Below, piece after piece: positions 47,912 to 56,607 of a DNA stretch of 64,000 nt; the first letter of the stretch is position 1; each line of letters starts with the position of its first letter. The notes below the pieces were generated by a model. It saw only the letters and a list, made by a program, of their open reading frames with translations, did no database searches and was not told the origin of the DNA. This DNA is from Verrucomicrobiota bacterium. GTDB taxonomy: Bacteria; Verrucomicrobiota; Verrucomicrobiia; JABWAM01. The position numbers and the translations under genes were made by a program. Location: positions 1-64,000 of the forward strand of contig JAHFSY010000003.1 of the NCBI GenBank assembly GCA_023269615.1. The letters are read 5' to 3'.

Positions 47912-49594
47912 TTACTTGGATGCCGTCTCGTCAAACAAACCGAAGACGTACATCGTATCGCCCTTACGCGAATTTTTCAGCCAGGGAGCGCCGTCACCGG
48001 CGAAGCCGGCGGTCCAGCCACCCCAACCCGAAGCGATGGCAATATACTGTTTGCCGCCGATTTTGTATGTGATGGGAGGCGCATGAATGCCGGAGCCGGT
48101 CTGGAATTTCCAGAGAACGTTTCCATCCTTTGCATTGAATGCGATGAGATTGCCTTCGGCGTCACCTGTGAAGACCAGGTTGCCCGCCGTTGCGAGAACC
48201 CCGGCCACCATGGGTGATTTGGCTGGGAAATCCCATTTCTTGTCGCCCGTGCGAACGTCAATCGCGCGCAACGCACCTTTCGCCTGGTCCTTGATGAGGT
48301 TCAGGGCGCTTCCCCAATAGGCGATGCCTTTTTTATAGAAGATCTCGTGCGAGGTGAATGTCGCGCCGTTCTCGATCACGGGGACGTACGCAAGATGGGT
48401 CTTGGGGCTGTAAGCCATCGGCACCCATTCCTTGCCGCCTGCTGCGCCAGGAAATGCGGGGACGCCTTCCTTGGTTGGCATGGCCTTGGGGTCAACGCTG
48501 ACCGTGCCGTCGTCATTCACCTTGCCCCAGGTGACCTTGCAGAAGGGCTTGGCGTAAAGGAATTTTCCGTTGGTGCGGTCCAGTGCGTAGAAATAACCGT
48601 TGCGATGTGCCTGGACCATCGCCTTGACTTTCTTGCCCTTGATTTCTTCATCAATGAGAATCTGCTCATTCACGCCGTCGTAGTCCCAGATGTCATGCGG
48701 GCTGGTCTGATAGTACCAGTTCAACTTGCCCGTGTCGGGATTCAGCGAAATGGTGCAGACGGTGTAAAGATTGCTGCCCTTGCGCACATCGCCGTTGAAA
48801 TCGGGGCCAGGATTGCCGATGCCCCAATAAAGCTGGTTGAGTTCCGGATCATAGGAACCCGTGACCCACGCCGATCCTCCTCCGTTCATCCATGAATCCC
48901 CCTCCCATGTCTCCGAGCCGGGTTCGCCCTTGGCAGGAACCGTATAGAAGCGCCATGCGAGATCGCCGGACTTCGCGTCGTAGGCATCAATATAACCACG
49001 AATGCCATATTCGGCGCCCGAGATTCCGACGATGACCTTGTCCTTGACGATCAGAGGAGCCACGGTGGCGCTGTAGGCGGCCTGATAATCACCAAGTTTC
49101 TTTTCCCAGATCAGATCGCCTTTTTTTGCATCGAGGCAGACGAGATACGCGTCGAGCGTGGTCATGTACAGCCGGTCGCCGAGGATCGCGAAACCGCGGT
49201 TGACGGCATCGCAGCAGAGAGCAAGGCCGTCCGGCAGCTTGCGGTCGTAGCGCCAGAGTTGGGCGCCAGTCTTGGCGTCCACGGCGAACGCGTGGTTCCA
49301 CGGGGTGGTGATATACATGATGCCGCCGGAGACGAGGGGTGTGCATTCAAAACCGTCGAGCACGCCCGTCTGGAACGTCCACATGGGGACGAGTTTTTTT
49401 ACGTTGGAATCATTGACCTGGTTGAGCTCGCTGAACCGCGTGCTGCGATAATCGCGGCCGTACATCACCCAGTCGTCCGAGCTTTTTCCGGCGTTCACCA
49501 GGCTGTCGCCGGTCACCTGGGCCGAAACCATCGGCACGGAGGCCAGGGCGAGAAACGCGGCCGATGCTGCAACTGACATCATTCTATTTTTCAT
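47912..49594 (-). CDS. xoxF: Lanthanide-dependent methanol dehydrogenase
   Basis: This 560-residue PQQ enzyme oxidises methanol (or another primary alcohol) in the periplasm. The start is ATG 49594, which has AAAGGA seven bases upstream and a signal peptide ending SAQ; an upstream frame is rejected. Adjacent cysteines C127-C128 form the PQQ-binding vicinal disulfide. E195, N261 and D304 are the metal and catalytic residues, and the extra Asp at D306 (D-Y-D) marks the lanthanide type, where calcium MxaF has Ala. It is slightly shorter than the usual ~600. Confidence 0.95.
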   Translation of the reverse strand: MKNRMMSVAASAAFLALASVPMVSAQVTGDSLVNAGKSSDDWVMYGRDYRSTRFSELNQVNDSNVKKLVPMWTFQTGVLDGFECTPLVSGGIMYITTPWNHAFAVDAKTGAQLWRYDRKLPDGLALCCDAVNRGFAILGDRLYMTTLDAYLVCLDAKKGDLIWEKKLGDYQAAYSATVAPLIVKDKVIVGISGAEYGIRGYIDAYDAKSGDLAWRFYTVPAKGEPGSETWEGDSWMNGGGSAWVTGSYDPELNQLYWGIGNPGPDFNGDVRKGSNLYTVCTISLNPDTGKLNWYYQTSPHDIWDYDGVNEQILIDEEIKGKKVKAMVQAHRNGYFYALDRTNGKFLYAKPFCKVTWGKVNDDGTVSVDPKAMPTKEGVPAFPGAAGGKEWVPMAYSPKTHLAYVPVIENGATFTSHEIFYKKGIAYWGSALNLIKDQAKGALRAIDVRTGDKKWDFPAKSPMVAGVLATAGNLVFTGDAEGNLIAFNAKDGNVLWKFQTGSGIHAPPITYKIGGKQYIAIASGWGGWTAGFAGDGAPWLKNSRKGDTMYVFGLFDETASK

Positions 49595-49787
49595 TGGGAT
49601 TCCTTTTAAGTCGGTTTGACAAAGGCGCGAAAACAATCACGCCTTTGAAGGGGAAAGTGGATGGGTGAGGCCAGCCAAAACGGTGGGTGGCGGAGTGAGT
49701 GAAGGGTTCATCAGCGCCCCGCAGACTGCCACACGGGCAAAATTAAAGGCAACCCTTTTTTATGGTTCTTTTCGTTTTATCAGCTGA

Positions 49788-50540
49788 TCACAACCCCAGA
49801 AAACCCGCCAGGATCTCGCCGATCAGCACCGCCACCTCGGTGATGTAAAGCAAACCGGTGCCGGCCTGGTTGGATCCCGTCCGGGCACAGCGCCAGGCCA
49901 TGAAACCAAACACCCCGGGCAACAACAGCCCCCACAGGATCCGCATTCCAAAAAAAAGCCCGTCCGATGTCGGCGGCGGCAGTTTCCCTCCGTTCGCATG
50001 ACCTCCCATGATCCACAAACACGCGGCACCCAGCACGAGCGCGCGGAGCGCCACCATCGCCAGCAATTGCGAGGTGGCGCGCTGGAAATGACTGAATGAA
50101 AGCCCGCGCATGATAAGATACCAGTGCCCCAGGATCATCGCACCGTTCGACCACCCGAAGAGGAGCGCGCCTGCTGCGACATTTGCCAGCGCCAGCACGC
50201 GCGAGCCCGTCCGCGGTTCCGACATCCAGATCTGTCCCGCGAGAAAGATGGCTGCCAGCACTCCAGCGAGAGCCAGCAAAGCTTTGCCCCACTTCCACCG
50301 CTCTGCGGAGAAATGGCCGGCAGCCAGCACGGCGAAAACGGCGGATGGAAAATAATACGACATGTAAAAATGGCTTCCCGACGACGCAATCGACATGAGC
50401 AGGAACGCGGCCGCGGCCAGGTACGACTGGAAGTTGAAAAAACTCGCGCGAATCTCGCCAGTCCGTTGCATGCAGACAAAGAGGATGGTCCCCATCCCGA
50501 GTTCGCCCATCACCACGGCCAGCACGGAAATCAATTTCAT
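49788..50540 (-). CDS. Polytopic membrane protein
   Basis: The 250-residue protein has about eight hydrophobic segments separated by short loops (ELGMGTILFVCM, QSYLAAAAFLLMSI, ALLALAGVLAAIFLAG, VAAGALLFGW...). Histidines in HFYMSYYF, HFSAERW, HWYLIMRG and HFQRATS lie near membrane ends and could ligate heme, reminiscent of membrane anchor subunits, but this is speculative. It is 4 bp overlapped by the DUF309 gene and is co-transcribed with it. No family certain. Confidence 0.6.
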   Translation of the reverse strand: MKLISVLAVVMGELGMGTILFVCMQRTGEIRASFFNFQSYLAAAAFLLMSIASSGSHFYMSYYFPSAVFAVLAAGHFSAERWKWGKALLALAGVLAAIFLAGQIWMSEPRTGSRVLALANVAAGALLFGWSNGAMILGHWYLIMRGLSFSHFQRATSQLLAMVALRALVLGAACLWIMGGHANGGKLPPPTSDGLFFGMRILWGLLLPGVFGFMAWRCARTGSNQAGTGLLYITEVAVLIGEILAGFLGL

Positions 50541-51031
50541 TGGGATTTGTCTTCGAGATGCAATTGCGGGGGATGATGCGCGTCATAGGGATTGTGCGTG
50601 TAATCCGAATCCTCCAGCTCCGCGAGCCATCCACGGATCCGTTTCACGAGGGTGGCGACGTCCAGTCCCTCCGTCTCCGGCGCGTGCGGCTCCAGATTTT
50701 TCAGCGCGAGGCGAAACAGACGCGCCGCAGGGTTGAGCTTTGATTTTTTCAGATGAACGAATGCCCCCGCAAGCTGGATGAGGCCCTTGTAAAACGAATG
50801 AAGCGGACCGTCCGTCTCAAGCCACAATTCCTCGAGCACATCGTGCGCCTCGTAATGCATCCGTCGGTTGAAGCAATCGAAAAATCCGGAATAGTGCGGG
50901 TCAAAGCCCCTCCCGGAATTCCCGGCCAGCAATTGCGCGATCTTTGCGGATTTTTTGCTCACATCCGGCAGTTGAGCCGTGAAAGCGGAAAGTTGAAAGT
51001 GATTTTTTGAAGCCGTCCCCGCCATCAGCAA
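50537..51031 (-). CDS. DUF309 family protein
   Basis: A 164-residue protein containing the DUF309 core, FNRRMHYEAHDVLEELWLETDGPLHSFYKGLIQLAGAFVHL... (the Y-E-A-H-E/D and F-Y-K-G-L-I-Q motifs) near residues 54-95. The function of the family is unknown; conserved His/Glu suggest metal binding. It overlaps the membrane protein gene by 4 bp. The start may be M1 (51031) or M3. Confidence 0.82.
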   Translation of the reverse strand: MLMAGTASKNHFQLSAFTAQLPDVSKKSAKIAQLLAGNSGRGFDPHYSGFFDCFNRRMHYEAHDVLEELWLETDGPLHSFYKGLIQLAGAFVHLKKSKLNPAARLFRLALKNLEPHAPETEGLDVATLVKRIRGWLAELEDSDYTHNPYDAHHPPQLHLEDKSQ

Positions 51032-51184
51032 GGCAACTTATTTTCCGGACATGCTCTCATGACGGAAACAACATGATGTTTTGAAGGAGGAGGCTTGCGT
51101 CAAGCCGCGTCTATCCGTTGATTACAACATGCCCATGCAAATTTTACCCATCTCCGCAGAGTATCTGCGAATGCTGATCCTCCC

Positions 51185-51703
51185 ATGTCCTCCGTGTTGA
51201 TCGTTTCCAGCACCATCGGTCATCTCATCCACAGCATTCGCGGCCAGCGCGTCATTCTCGACGCCGATCTGGCGCGGCTCTATGGCGTGCCCACCAAACG
51301 CCTCAACGAACAAGTGCGACGCAACCGCACCCGGTTTCCATCCGACTTCATGTTTTTGTTGACCCTCCACGAGATGGAAACTTTGAGGTCGCAAATTGCG
51401 ACCTCAAAGAAAGGACGTGGGGGACGCCGTTACCAGCCCAACGCATTCACCGAACACGGCGCTCTCATGGCAGCCAACGTCCTCAACAGCCCCAAGGCCA
51501 TTGCCATGAGCGTCGAGGTTGCCCGTGCCTTCGTCCGTCTCCGTCGGATGGCCCTTTCCGTCGAGGCCCTCGCCCGCAAGCTCAACGGTCTGGAACGCAA
51601 ATACGACTCTCAGTTTCAGGACGTATTCGACGCCATCCGCGAGCTCATGATCCCACCGGACCCTCCGCGAAAACAAATCGGGTTCCACGCTGCCAAAGAC
51701 TGA
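51185..51703 (+). CDS. ORF6N-domain DNA-binding protein
   Basis: A 172-residue protein whose first ~110 residues match the ORF6N domain: RGQRVILDADLARLYGVPTKRLNEQVRRN, FPSDFMFLLT and QPNAFTEHGALMAANVL. The C-terminus is a coiled helix (ALARKLNGLERKYDSQF). The domain is common in phage and plasmid proteins but also on chromosomes near defence or mobile genes. It begins the 51-53 kb accessory stretch. Confidence 0.87.
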   Translation: MSSVLIVSSTIGHLIHSIRGQRVILDADLARLYGVPTKRLNEQVRRNRTRFPSDFMFLLTLHEMETLRSQIATSKKGRGGRRYQPNAFTEHGALMAANVLNSPKAIAMSVEVARAFVRLRRMALSVEALARKLNGLERKYDSQFQDVFDAIRELMIPPDPPRKQIGFHAAKD

Positions 51704-51801
51704 TTTACCCTTTTGACGTTGCTGCGTTATTCGTTCCAGAACCGCAGTCCCAAATCTTTACAGCCCTGGCTAAAGAAGACGTGGCGCGACACTGAACTGA
51801 A

Positions 51802-52113
51802 TTAATTAAGAACTGATGGACCTGCGGTATACCGTTTTTTGCCAAGGCATTCATCCAGCCAGATGCACGGGCGAAAGATCAGACTGGTAATTTTCTCCCG
51901 CCCCATCGGATTGTCCCACTCGTATCTGGGACGATTGTTCATCAGGTCAGCGTCATTTACATCGATCTGCCTGCATCCATCTCCCATCTGAGAATAATAA
52001 AAACACCACAAGTTGCCCTCAGCCTGAACTCGCGACCAAACAAAATAGATTGTGACATAGAGCGCGACTGCGACTGCCGATATGATGATTTTTTTCTTCA
52101 CGACGTCAACCAT
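51802..52113 (-). CDS. Hypothetical single-pass membrane protein
   Basis: From the ATG at 52113 it has 103 residues. One transmembrane helix (residues ~8-27, IIISAVAVALYVTIYFVW) is followed by a Cys-containing extracellular part (CFYYSQMGDGCRQ). No family recognised. Its start overlaps the end of the 52106-52336 gene by 8 bp, so the two are probably translated together. Confidence 0.5.
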   Translation of the reverse strand: MVDVVKKKIIISAVAVALYVTIYFVWSRVQAEGNLWCFYYSQMGDGCRQIDVNDADLMNNRPRYEWDNPMGREKITSLIFRPCIWLDECLGKKRYTAGPSVLN

Positions 52114-52336
52114 TCCATGTCCAGCAAAGGCGTTCATTGACACCGGAAGACGCCCGTTTCTGCTCCTTCTTTGATTTCTCAATCTCAGTCACTCCTTCAC
52201 TGCGAAGAAAGCCCCTGCCTGTTTTCCCAAATACCGGCTCGGCCGAGTACTTCCACCGCTCGGCCTTCGCGATCTCAAACGCCTCACGCAGTTTGGGATT
52301 GTCTGCAAGCCGCTTCCCAAATTCCTCACGTGTCAT
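52106..52336 (-). CDS. Small hypothetical protein
   Basis: This 76-residue reading frame (MTREEFGKRLADNPKLREAF...) is charged and helical; it has no signal peptide. It overlaps the following gene by 8 bp, which favours a real two-gene unit, but no family match is known and the length is short. Confidence 0.4.
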   Translation of the reverse strand: MTREEFGKRLADNPKLREAFEIAKAERWKYSAEPVFGKTGRGFLRSEGVTEIEKSKKEQKRASSGVNERLCWTWNG

Positions 52337-52410
52337 ACCTACAGACTAGCCTTGCATCGGCGGATTTTCAACTCCATCTGCACTCGAACCGCCGATCCTG
52401 TGAGCCAGAT

Positions 52411-52440
52411 GGACGCGACGGAGCGCATCCCTCCGTTTTG
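52411..52440. repeat. GGACGCGACGG/CCTCCGTTTTG repeat, short copy
   Basis: GGACGCGACGGAGCGCATCC then CTCCGTTTTG, ending 80 bp before the toxin gene. A longer member with the same ends is at 55427-55527. Confidence 0.6.
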
Positions 52441-52520
52441 CACGCCTCGCGCAGCCCCGTGTTCGCATCTTTTTGGGATATTGAGTTGACAGCAAATCAG
52501 GGTGAGGACATATTGTCCTC

Positions 52521-52829
52521 GTGCGAATCGTCAAGTGTGCGAGGCTCGTGGAGTTTTGGACGCATCATCCGAAATCCCATGCTGCCCTGCAACGGTGGTT
52601 TGAGTTGACCCGCGGTGCCGCCTGGAACAGCTTTGTCGAGGTGAAAACAGCCTTTCCAGCGTCCGATCAGGTGCGGGTTTCCAGCGGTGGGACATGCGTG
52701 GTGTTCGACATTGCTGGCAACCACTACCGGATGATCGCTTCGATCCACTACAACCGTCAGATTGTGCATGTGTTGAGAATCCTGACCCATGCGGAATATG
52801 ACACCGGAAAATGGAGGAAAGAATTATGA
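52521..52829 (+). CDS. higB: HigB-type mRNA interferase toxin
   Basis: This 102-residue protein resembles HigB of type II toxin-antitoxin systems, which cleave mRNA on ribosomes: LVEFWTHHPKSHAALQRWFELTR, VVFDIAGNHYRMIASIHYNRQIVHVLRILTHAEYD. It starts with GTG at 52521. The toxin precedes its antitoxin, as is usual for higBA. The antitoxin start overlaps its stop by 4 bp. Confidence 0.9.
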   Translation: MRIVKCARLVEFWTHHPKSHAALQRWFELTRGAAWNSFVEVKTAFPASDQVRVSSGGTCVVFDIAGNHYRMIASIHYNRQIVHVLRILTHAEYDTGKWRKEL

Positions 52830-53260
52830 AATCAACCATTGAAAAACCTGCCTTCGCAAACCTGCCCCGTGATTTTTTTGGGCTGTGCAACCTTCACACA
52901 CCCAGGCCGCTCCACGACAAGGTGGATCTGGACAATGCCACCGCCCTGGCCGACATCATGGCGGGTCACGAGAAGCAAATGACTCGGGACCAGGATGACT
53001 ACTACGAACTGCTTTGCACACTGATTGAGGAGTACGAGCGGGAGCATTTTCCCGAATTCGAAAAGAAAAGGGTCGGAGGGCTGGGCCTTCTGAAGCACTT
53101 GCTCGAACTCAACGCCATGAACGCCAGCGACTTTTCACGGCTCCTGGGGGCGGACCGCACTCTCGGGGCGAAGATTCTTCGGGGAGAACGCAATCTCACC
53201 ATTCCCCATCTGCGTATTCTTGCAAGGCGTTTCCGGGTAAGACCGGATGTCTTCGTTTGA
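52826..53260 (+). CDS. higA: HigA-type antitoxin
   Basis: The 144-residue protein has a long N-terminal region and a C-terminal helix-turn-helix (LLELNAMNASDFSRLLGADRTLGAKILRG, residues ~100-135). It would neutralise HigB and repress the operon. GGAGGAAAG just upstream supports the ATG at 52826, five codons inside the longer frame, and the 4-bp overlap with higB supports coupling. Confidence 0.88.
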   Translation: MKSTIEKPAFANLPRDFFGLCNLHTPRPLHDKVDLDNATALADIMAGHEKQMTRDQDDYYELLCTLIEEYEREHFPEFEKKRVGGLGLLKHLLELNAMNASDFSRLLGADRTLGAKILRGERNLTIPHLRILARRFRVRPDVFV

Positions 53261-53308
53261 AGTGAGTTTCTGATGCAACATGTCAGGAAAAAGGGTAACC
53301 TGAATCGA

Positions 53309-55255
53309 ATGGGCGTTTCCCAAATACGACGCGGGCATGCTGCCTTCCTGGCAGCCGTTCTCTTCGCGACGTCGGGGTTTGCCCAGAAGGACGCTCCCAA
53401 AGGTACGGATTTTGAGTCCCTCAAGGCCCGTGCGGAAAAAGGCGATGCCGTGGCGCAGACGGCCCTCGGGATGATGTACTGCTATGGACAATGCGTAACC
53501 CCCAATCTGACCGAGGGACACCGCTTGCTTCAGGAAGCGGCTGCGAAGGGGGTTGTGTCTGCACAGTACGCGTTGGCAGAGATGTATGAACGAGGCGAAT
53601 GCGGCAAACAGAAAGACCTCGCGGAGGCACTCAAGTGGTTTCACAAAGCTGCGGAACAGGGTGATCCGACGGCACAATGCAAACTTGGAGAAATCTATTT
53701 TTCGGGCGACAGAACACCAAAGGATCCCACCGAGGGGGTGAAGTGGTTTCGCAAGGCTGCGGAGCAGGGTGATCCCGAAGGCCAATACAATCTGGGCGGT
53801 CTGTTCGCCGATGGACAGGGCGTGACGAAGGATGAGAAGGAAGCTGTCAGCTGGTTTCGGAAGGCGGCGGAGCAAGGGCATTCCATAGCCCAGATGACCT
53901 TGGGAGAAATGTATGCGAAGGGTGCAGGTGTGACGAAGAGCAACGCGGAAGTATACCGATGGAGTTTCCTATCCATGTCCACTGAGCTGGGGCGCGAGGA
54001 AGCTGAGAAACGAGGCCAGAAAATGGCTTCTTCCATGACCGCCGAAGAGGTGGCGGAAGGCAAACGACTGGTCGCCGCATTTGCTCCCCACAAGAAAGCG
54101 GCGGACCAAGCCGGGCCCGCTGCCGAAATCGAACAGATGCTCGCCAAGATGCAAAAGGGTTACGACGAGGTGTTAAAAAAACTCAACACCATCAAGATCC
54201 TCAAGGCACAGTTTGATGACACGCCCATCGAGGAAGTCCTCGCGTTTATCATCAAGGAAGGCCGCGCCGCCGATCCGAAACACGAAAGCGTCCCCATCCG
54301 TATTGAGCCCGATCCCACTTTGTCCAAGGTTCATATTTCGATGAACTTCACCGAGCCCACCATGTGCAATGCCCTCGGTTTTGCGTCACAGCTCGCATGG
54401 CTCAAGTTCGAGATCAGCCCGGATGGTGTGCTCATCTACTCCCCGCGTTCCCCGGATCGCTTGAAGGCGGCAACCGCCGTGCAGAAGCCGGCTGTGAATC
54501 CGGAGGATTCGCGCCTCAAACTGGAACCGGGCCAGGTGGCGGTCGAATACCTTGCCCACGCCTGTTTCCGTATCCAGTCGTCTAAGGGCACGCGTCTCGT
54601 CATCGATCCTTATGAGAGCAACGCCTGGCTCGGATACGCACTCCCTTCTGATCTTTCGGCGGACGCCGTCCTGATCTCCCATCCTCATTACGATCACGAC
54701 GCCGGGCATTCCGATTTTAAACCCTTCCCCTGGGGCTTGGAGATTCCGGTCCTCTTCACACATGGCAACCACACGATTGGGGATATCCAGATTCACGGTA
54801 TTCGAGGCAAACACGCCGGTAACTACGGCAAGGATTTCGGCGACATGAACACCATCTGGCTGCTGGAAACGGGCGGCTTGCGAATCGCGCATGTGGGCGA
54901 CAATGGGCCGCTTTCCGAAGCCAACATCAAGGAACTGGGACGCGTGGACGTTCTCATGCTCCCGATTGACTCGCAGAACCACATTCTGGGTGACGCCGAA
55001 ATCGAGGCCATCCGCGCGGCGGTCCACCCTCGCGTGCTCATTCCCATGCACTACCGGATTCCCGACCTGGAAATCATCGCGGGCCAACCCGCTGGATTGG
55101 GTGAGATTGAACCGTGGGCTGCCAAACAAAAGGAAGTGGTTCACCTCGATTCAAACATTCACGTGTTCACGAAAGAAAATCTGCCGAAGACCGATCAGAT
55201 TTTCATTTTTCCGCACTCGCCGAAGATCCACCGCGCAGATCCCAAGTCGAAATGA
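53309..55255 (+). CDS. Secreted Sel1-repeat/STN-like/metallo-beta-lactamase fusion protein
   Basis: A 648-residue protein starting with a signal peptide (HAAFLAAVLFATSGFAQ). Residues ~37-217 hold about five Sel1 repeats (AKGVVSAQYALAEMYERG, EQGDPTAQCKLGEIYF...). Residues ~300-380 look like a short N-terminal domain of secretins/TonB proteins (FDDTPIEEVLAFI...PIRIEPDPTL). From ~411 it is an UlaG-like metallo-beta-lactamase fold with HPHYDHDAGH near 457 and a C-terminal MHYRIPD. A periplasmic hydrolase is likely. The combination is unusual. The ATG at 53309 is preferred. Confidence 0.8.
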   Translation: MGVSQIRRGHAAFLAAVLFATSGFAQKDAPKGTDFESLKARAEKGDAVAQTALGMMYCYGQCVTPNLTEGHRLLQEAAAKGVVSAQYALAEMYERGECGKQKDLAEALKWFHKAAEQGDPTAQCKLGEIYFSGDRTPKDPTEGVKWFRKAAEQGDPEGQYNLGGLFADGQGVTKDEKEAVSWFRKAAEQGHSIAQMTLGEMYAKGAGVTKSNAEVYRWSFLSMSTELGREEAEKRGQKMASSMTAEEVAEGKRLVAAFAPHKKAADQAGPAAEIEQMLAKMQKGYDEVLKKLNTIKILKAQFDDTPIEEVLAFIIKEGRAADPKHESVPIRIEPDPTLSKVHISMNFTEPTMCNALGFASQLAWLKFEISPDGVLIYSPRSPDRLKAATAVQKPAVNPEDSRLKLEPGQVAVEYLAHACFRIQSSKGTRLVIDPYESNAWLGYALPSDLSADAVLISHPHYDHDAGHSDFKPFPWGLEIPVLFTHGNHTIGDIQIHGIRGKHAGNYGKDFGDMNTIWLLETGGLRIAHVGDNGPLSEANIKELGRVDVLMLPIDSQNHILGDAEIEAIRAAVHPRVLIPMHYRIPDLEIIAGQPAGLGEIEPWAAKQKEVVHLDSNIHVFTKENLPKTDQIFIFPHSPKIHRADPKSK

Positions 55256-55295
55256 GAGCCAAGCATCTTCAAGGCTTTTTAAAGAGCCCGGTGAA

Positions 55296-55379
55296 ATTTA
55301 GCCGCAAAAGAACGCATAGAACGCATAGAAAAATGGCTTCCAGCCCCTTTGTGTTCCTTGCGTTCTTTTGCGGCCAAAT
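55296..55379. repeat. Inverted-repeat unit (GCCGCAAAAGAACGCA)
   Basis: ATTTAGCCGCAAAAGAACGC at the left and GCGTTCTTTTGCGGCCAAAT at the right are inverted with short direct repeats (ACGCATAGA, twice) between. Confidence 0.75.
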
Positions 55380-55426
55380 CTCATCGGCTACAAAATGAAT
55401 GGGTTAAATATGCGTTGATGCCAGAC

Positions 55427-55527
55427 GGACACGACGGCCCGCGCTACGCCGTAGGCTTTCCGACTACGCCAAAGCGCTTCGTCGCGACGGCGAGCGGCGA
55501 GGCGAGAGCGTGTCCCTCCGTTTTGGG
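55427..55527. repeat. GGACACGACGG...GTGTCCCTCCGTTTTGG repeat
   Basis: Outer arms GGACACG and CGTGTCC flank a GC-rich internal part with several smaller palindromes; the ends CTCCGTTTTGG match the copy at 52411. Confidence 0.65.
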
Positions 55528-55584
55528 ATGTCATGACATTTTCGGCTTCAAAGAGGCGGGTTGTGGCTGCATTCTCAAATCCTC

Positions 55585-56607
55585 ATGCGCATTCTTGTTG
55601 CCACACCTGGACATCTTCGCACCGCGCCCATGGGGCGGTATGCGGCGGAGACGTTTCGGACGCTTGGGCATGATGTCCGTCTCTTCGACGCCGGGTCGCT
55701 CACGCTTCCCGAGAAGCTTGTGCTGCGCCCGATGGCAAAGATGCGCGGCGACAAGCGGTTTGAAAAATCGCGGCTCAACCAGCGGCTGATCGACCTTGCG
55801 AAGGAATTTCGTCCGGATCTCTTTGTCTCGATGTTCGGCTTCGACATTTTTGCCGAGACGGTGGCTGCGATTCAGAAGCTCGGGGCGCGGACGGTTTGCT
55901 GGTGGATGAATGACCCGATCCAGGTCGAGCGCGGGCTTGCGCTTGCGCCGGCGTACGAATTCTTTTTTTCCAACTGCGAAACCTCCACGAAATTTTATCG
56001 CGACTCCGGCATCACGGGGGCGCGGTACCTTCCGCACGCCGCCTTTCTGCCGCTGCACCGCCCGATGGAACTCGACGCAGACGAGCGGAAGCGATGGGCC
56101 AGCGAAATTTGTTTCGTGGGCGACTGGGGGCCGGTGCGCCAGGGGATCCTTTCCAATCTTGCCAAAAAATTTGATCTTCGCATCTGGGGGCCGTGGCACA
56201 AGCGTCTCAACAAGAAGGACCGTCTCTGGGGCCGCGTGGTGGACGGGTATTTCACCACCGAGGACATGGCGCGGGCTTTTTCCGCCACGAAGATTGCGCT
56301 CAATCTTCATGCGTGGTTTGGCTACTACCCGCACGGGCTGAATCCGCGCGTGTGGGAGACGCCCGCGTGCGGGGCGCTGGAAGTCTGCGATGAAAAACTG
56401 GACCTGCCGAGCCAGTTCAAACACGGCGTGGAGATCGTCACGTATCGTGATGGCCTTGAGCTCGAGGGTAAATTGCGCGAGCTCCTGGATGATGCAGCCG
56501 CGCGCCAGAGGATTGCGGCGGCCGGGCTCAAGCGCGTGAAGGCGGAACACACCTACGAACATCGCATCCGGGAATTGCTGTCCGAGATCGGGCTTGGCGG
56601 GAAATGA
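55585..56607 (+). CDS. Glycosyltransferase (CgeB-like/DUF3880 type)
   Basis: The 340-residue protein has the layout of CgeB-like glycosyltransferases: MRILVATPGHLRTAP N-terminus, SMFGFDIFAETVAAIQKLGARTVCWWMNDP, CFVGDWGPVRQG, FFSNCETSTKF and the C-terminal CGALEVCDEKL/LFEVG-like part with a His-x-Y-x-H segment. It probably transfers a sugar to a surface or carbohydrate acceptor. The ATG at 55585 is chosen. It overlaps the following pseudopilin gene by 4 bp. Confidence 0.8.
   Translation: MRILVATPGHLRTAPMGRYAAETFRTLGHDVRLFDAGSLTLPEKLVLRPMAKMRGDKRFEKSRLNQRLIDLAKEFRPDLFVSMFGFDIFAETVAAIQKLGARTVCWWMNDPIQVERGLALAPAYEFFFSNCETSTKFYRDSGITGARYLPHAAFLPLHRPMELDADERKRWASEICFVGDWGPVRQGILSNLAKKFDLRIWGPWHKRLNKKDRLWGRVVDGYFTTEDMARAFSATKIALNLHAWFGYYPHGLNPRVWETPACGALEVCDEKLDLPSQFKHGVEIVTYRDGLELEGKLRELLDDAAARQRIAAAGLKRVKAEHTYEHRIRELLSEIGLGGK

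Larger units (their letters stand above)
55256..55584. other. 329-bp gap filled by two inverted-repeat elements
   Basis: The gap contains two palindromic units: 55296-55379 and 55427-55527. No gene or clear promoter is seen. The next gene's ATG at 55585 is 58 bp past the second unit. Confidence 0.7.

Noticed and set aside
49788..50634. Alternative 284-codon frame over the membrane protein gene
   Set aside because: It is out of frame with the hydrophobic segments and composition is Arg/Gly-rich, typical of a shadow frame.
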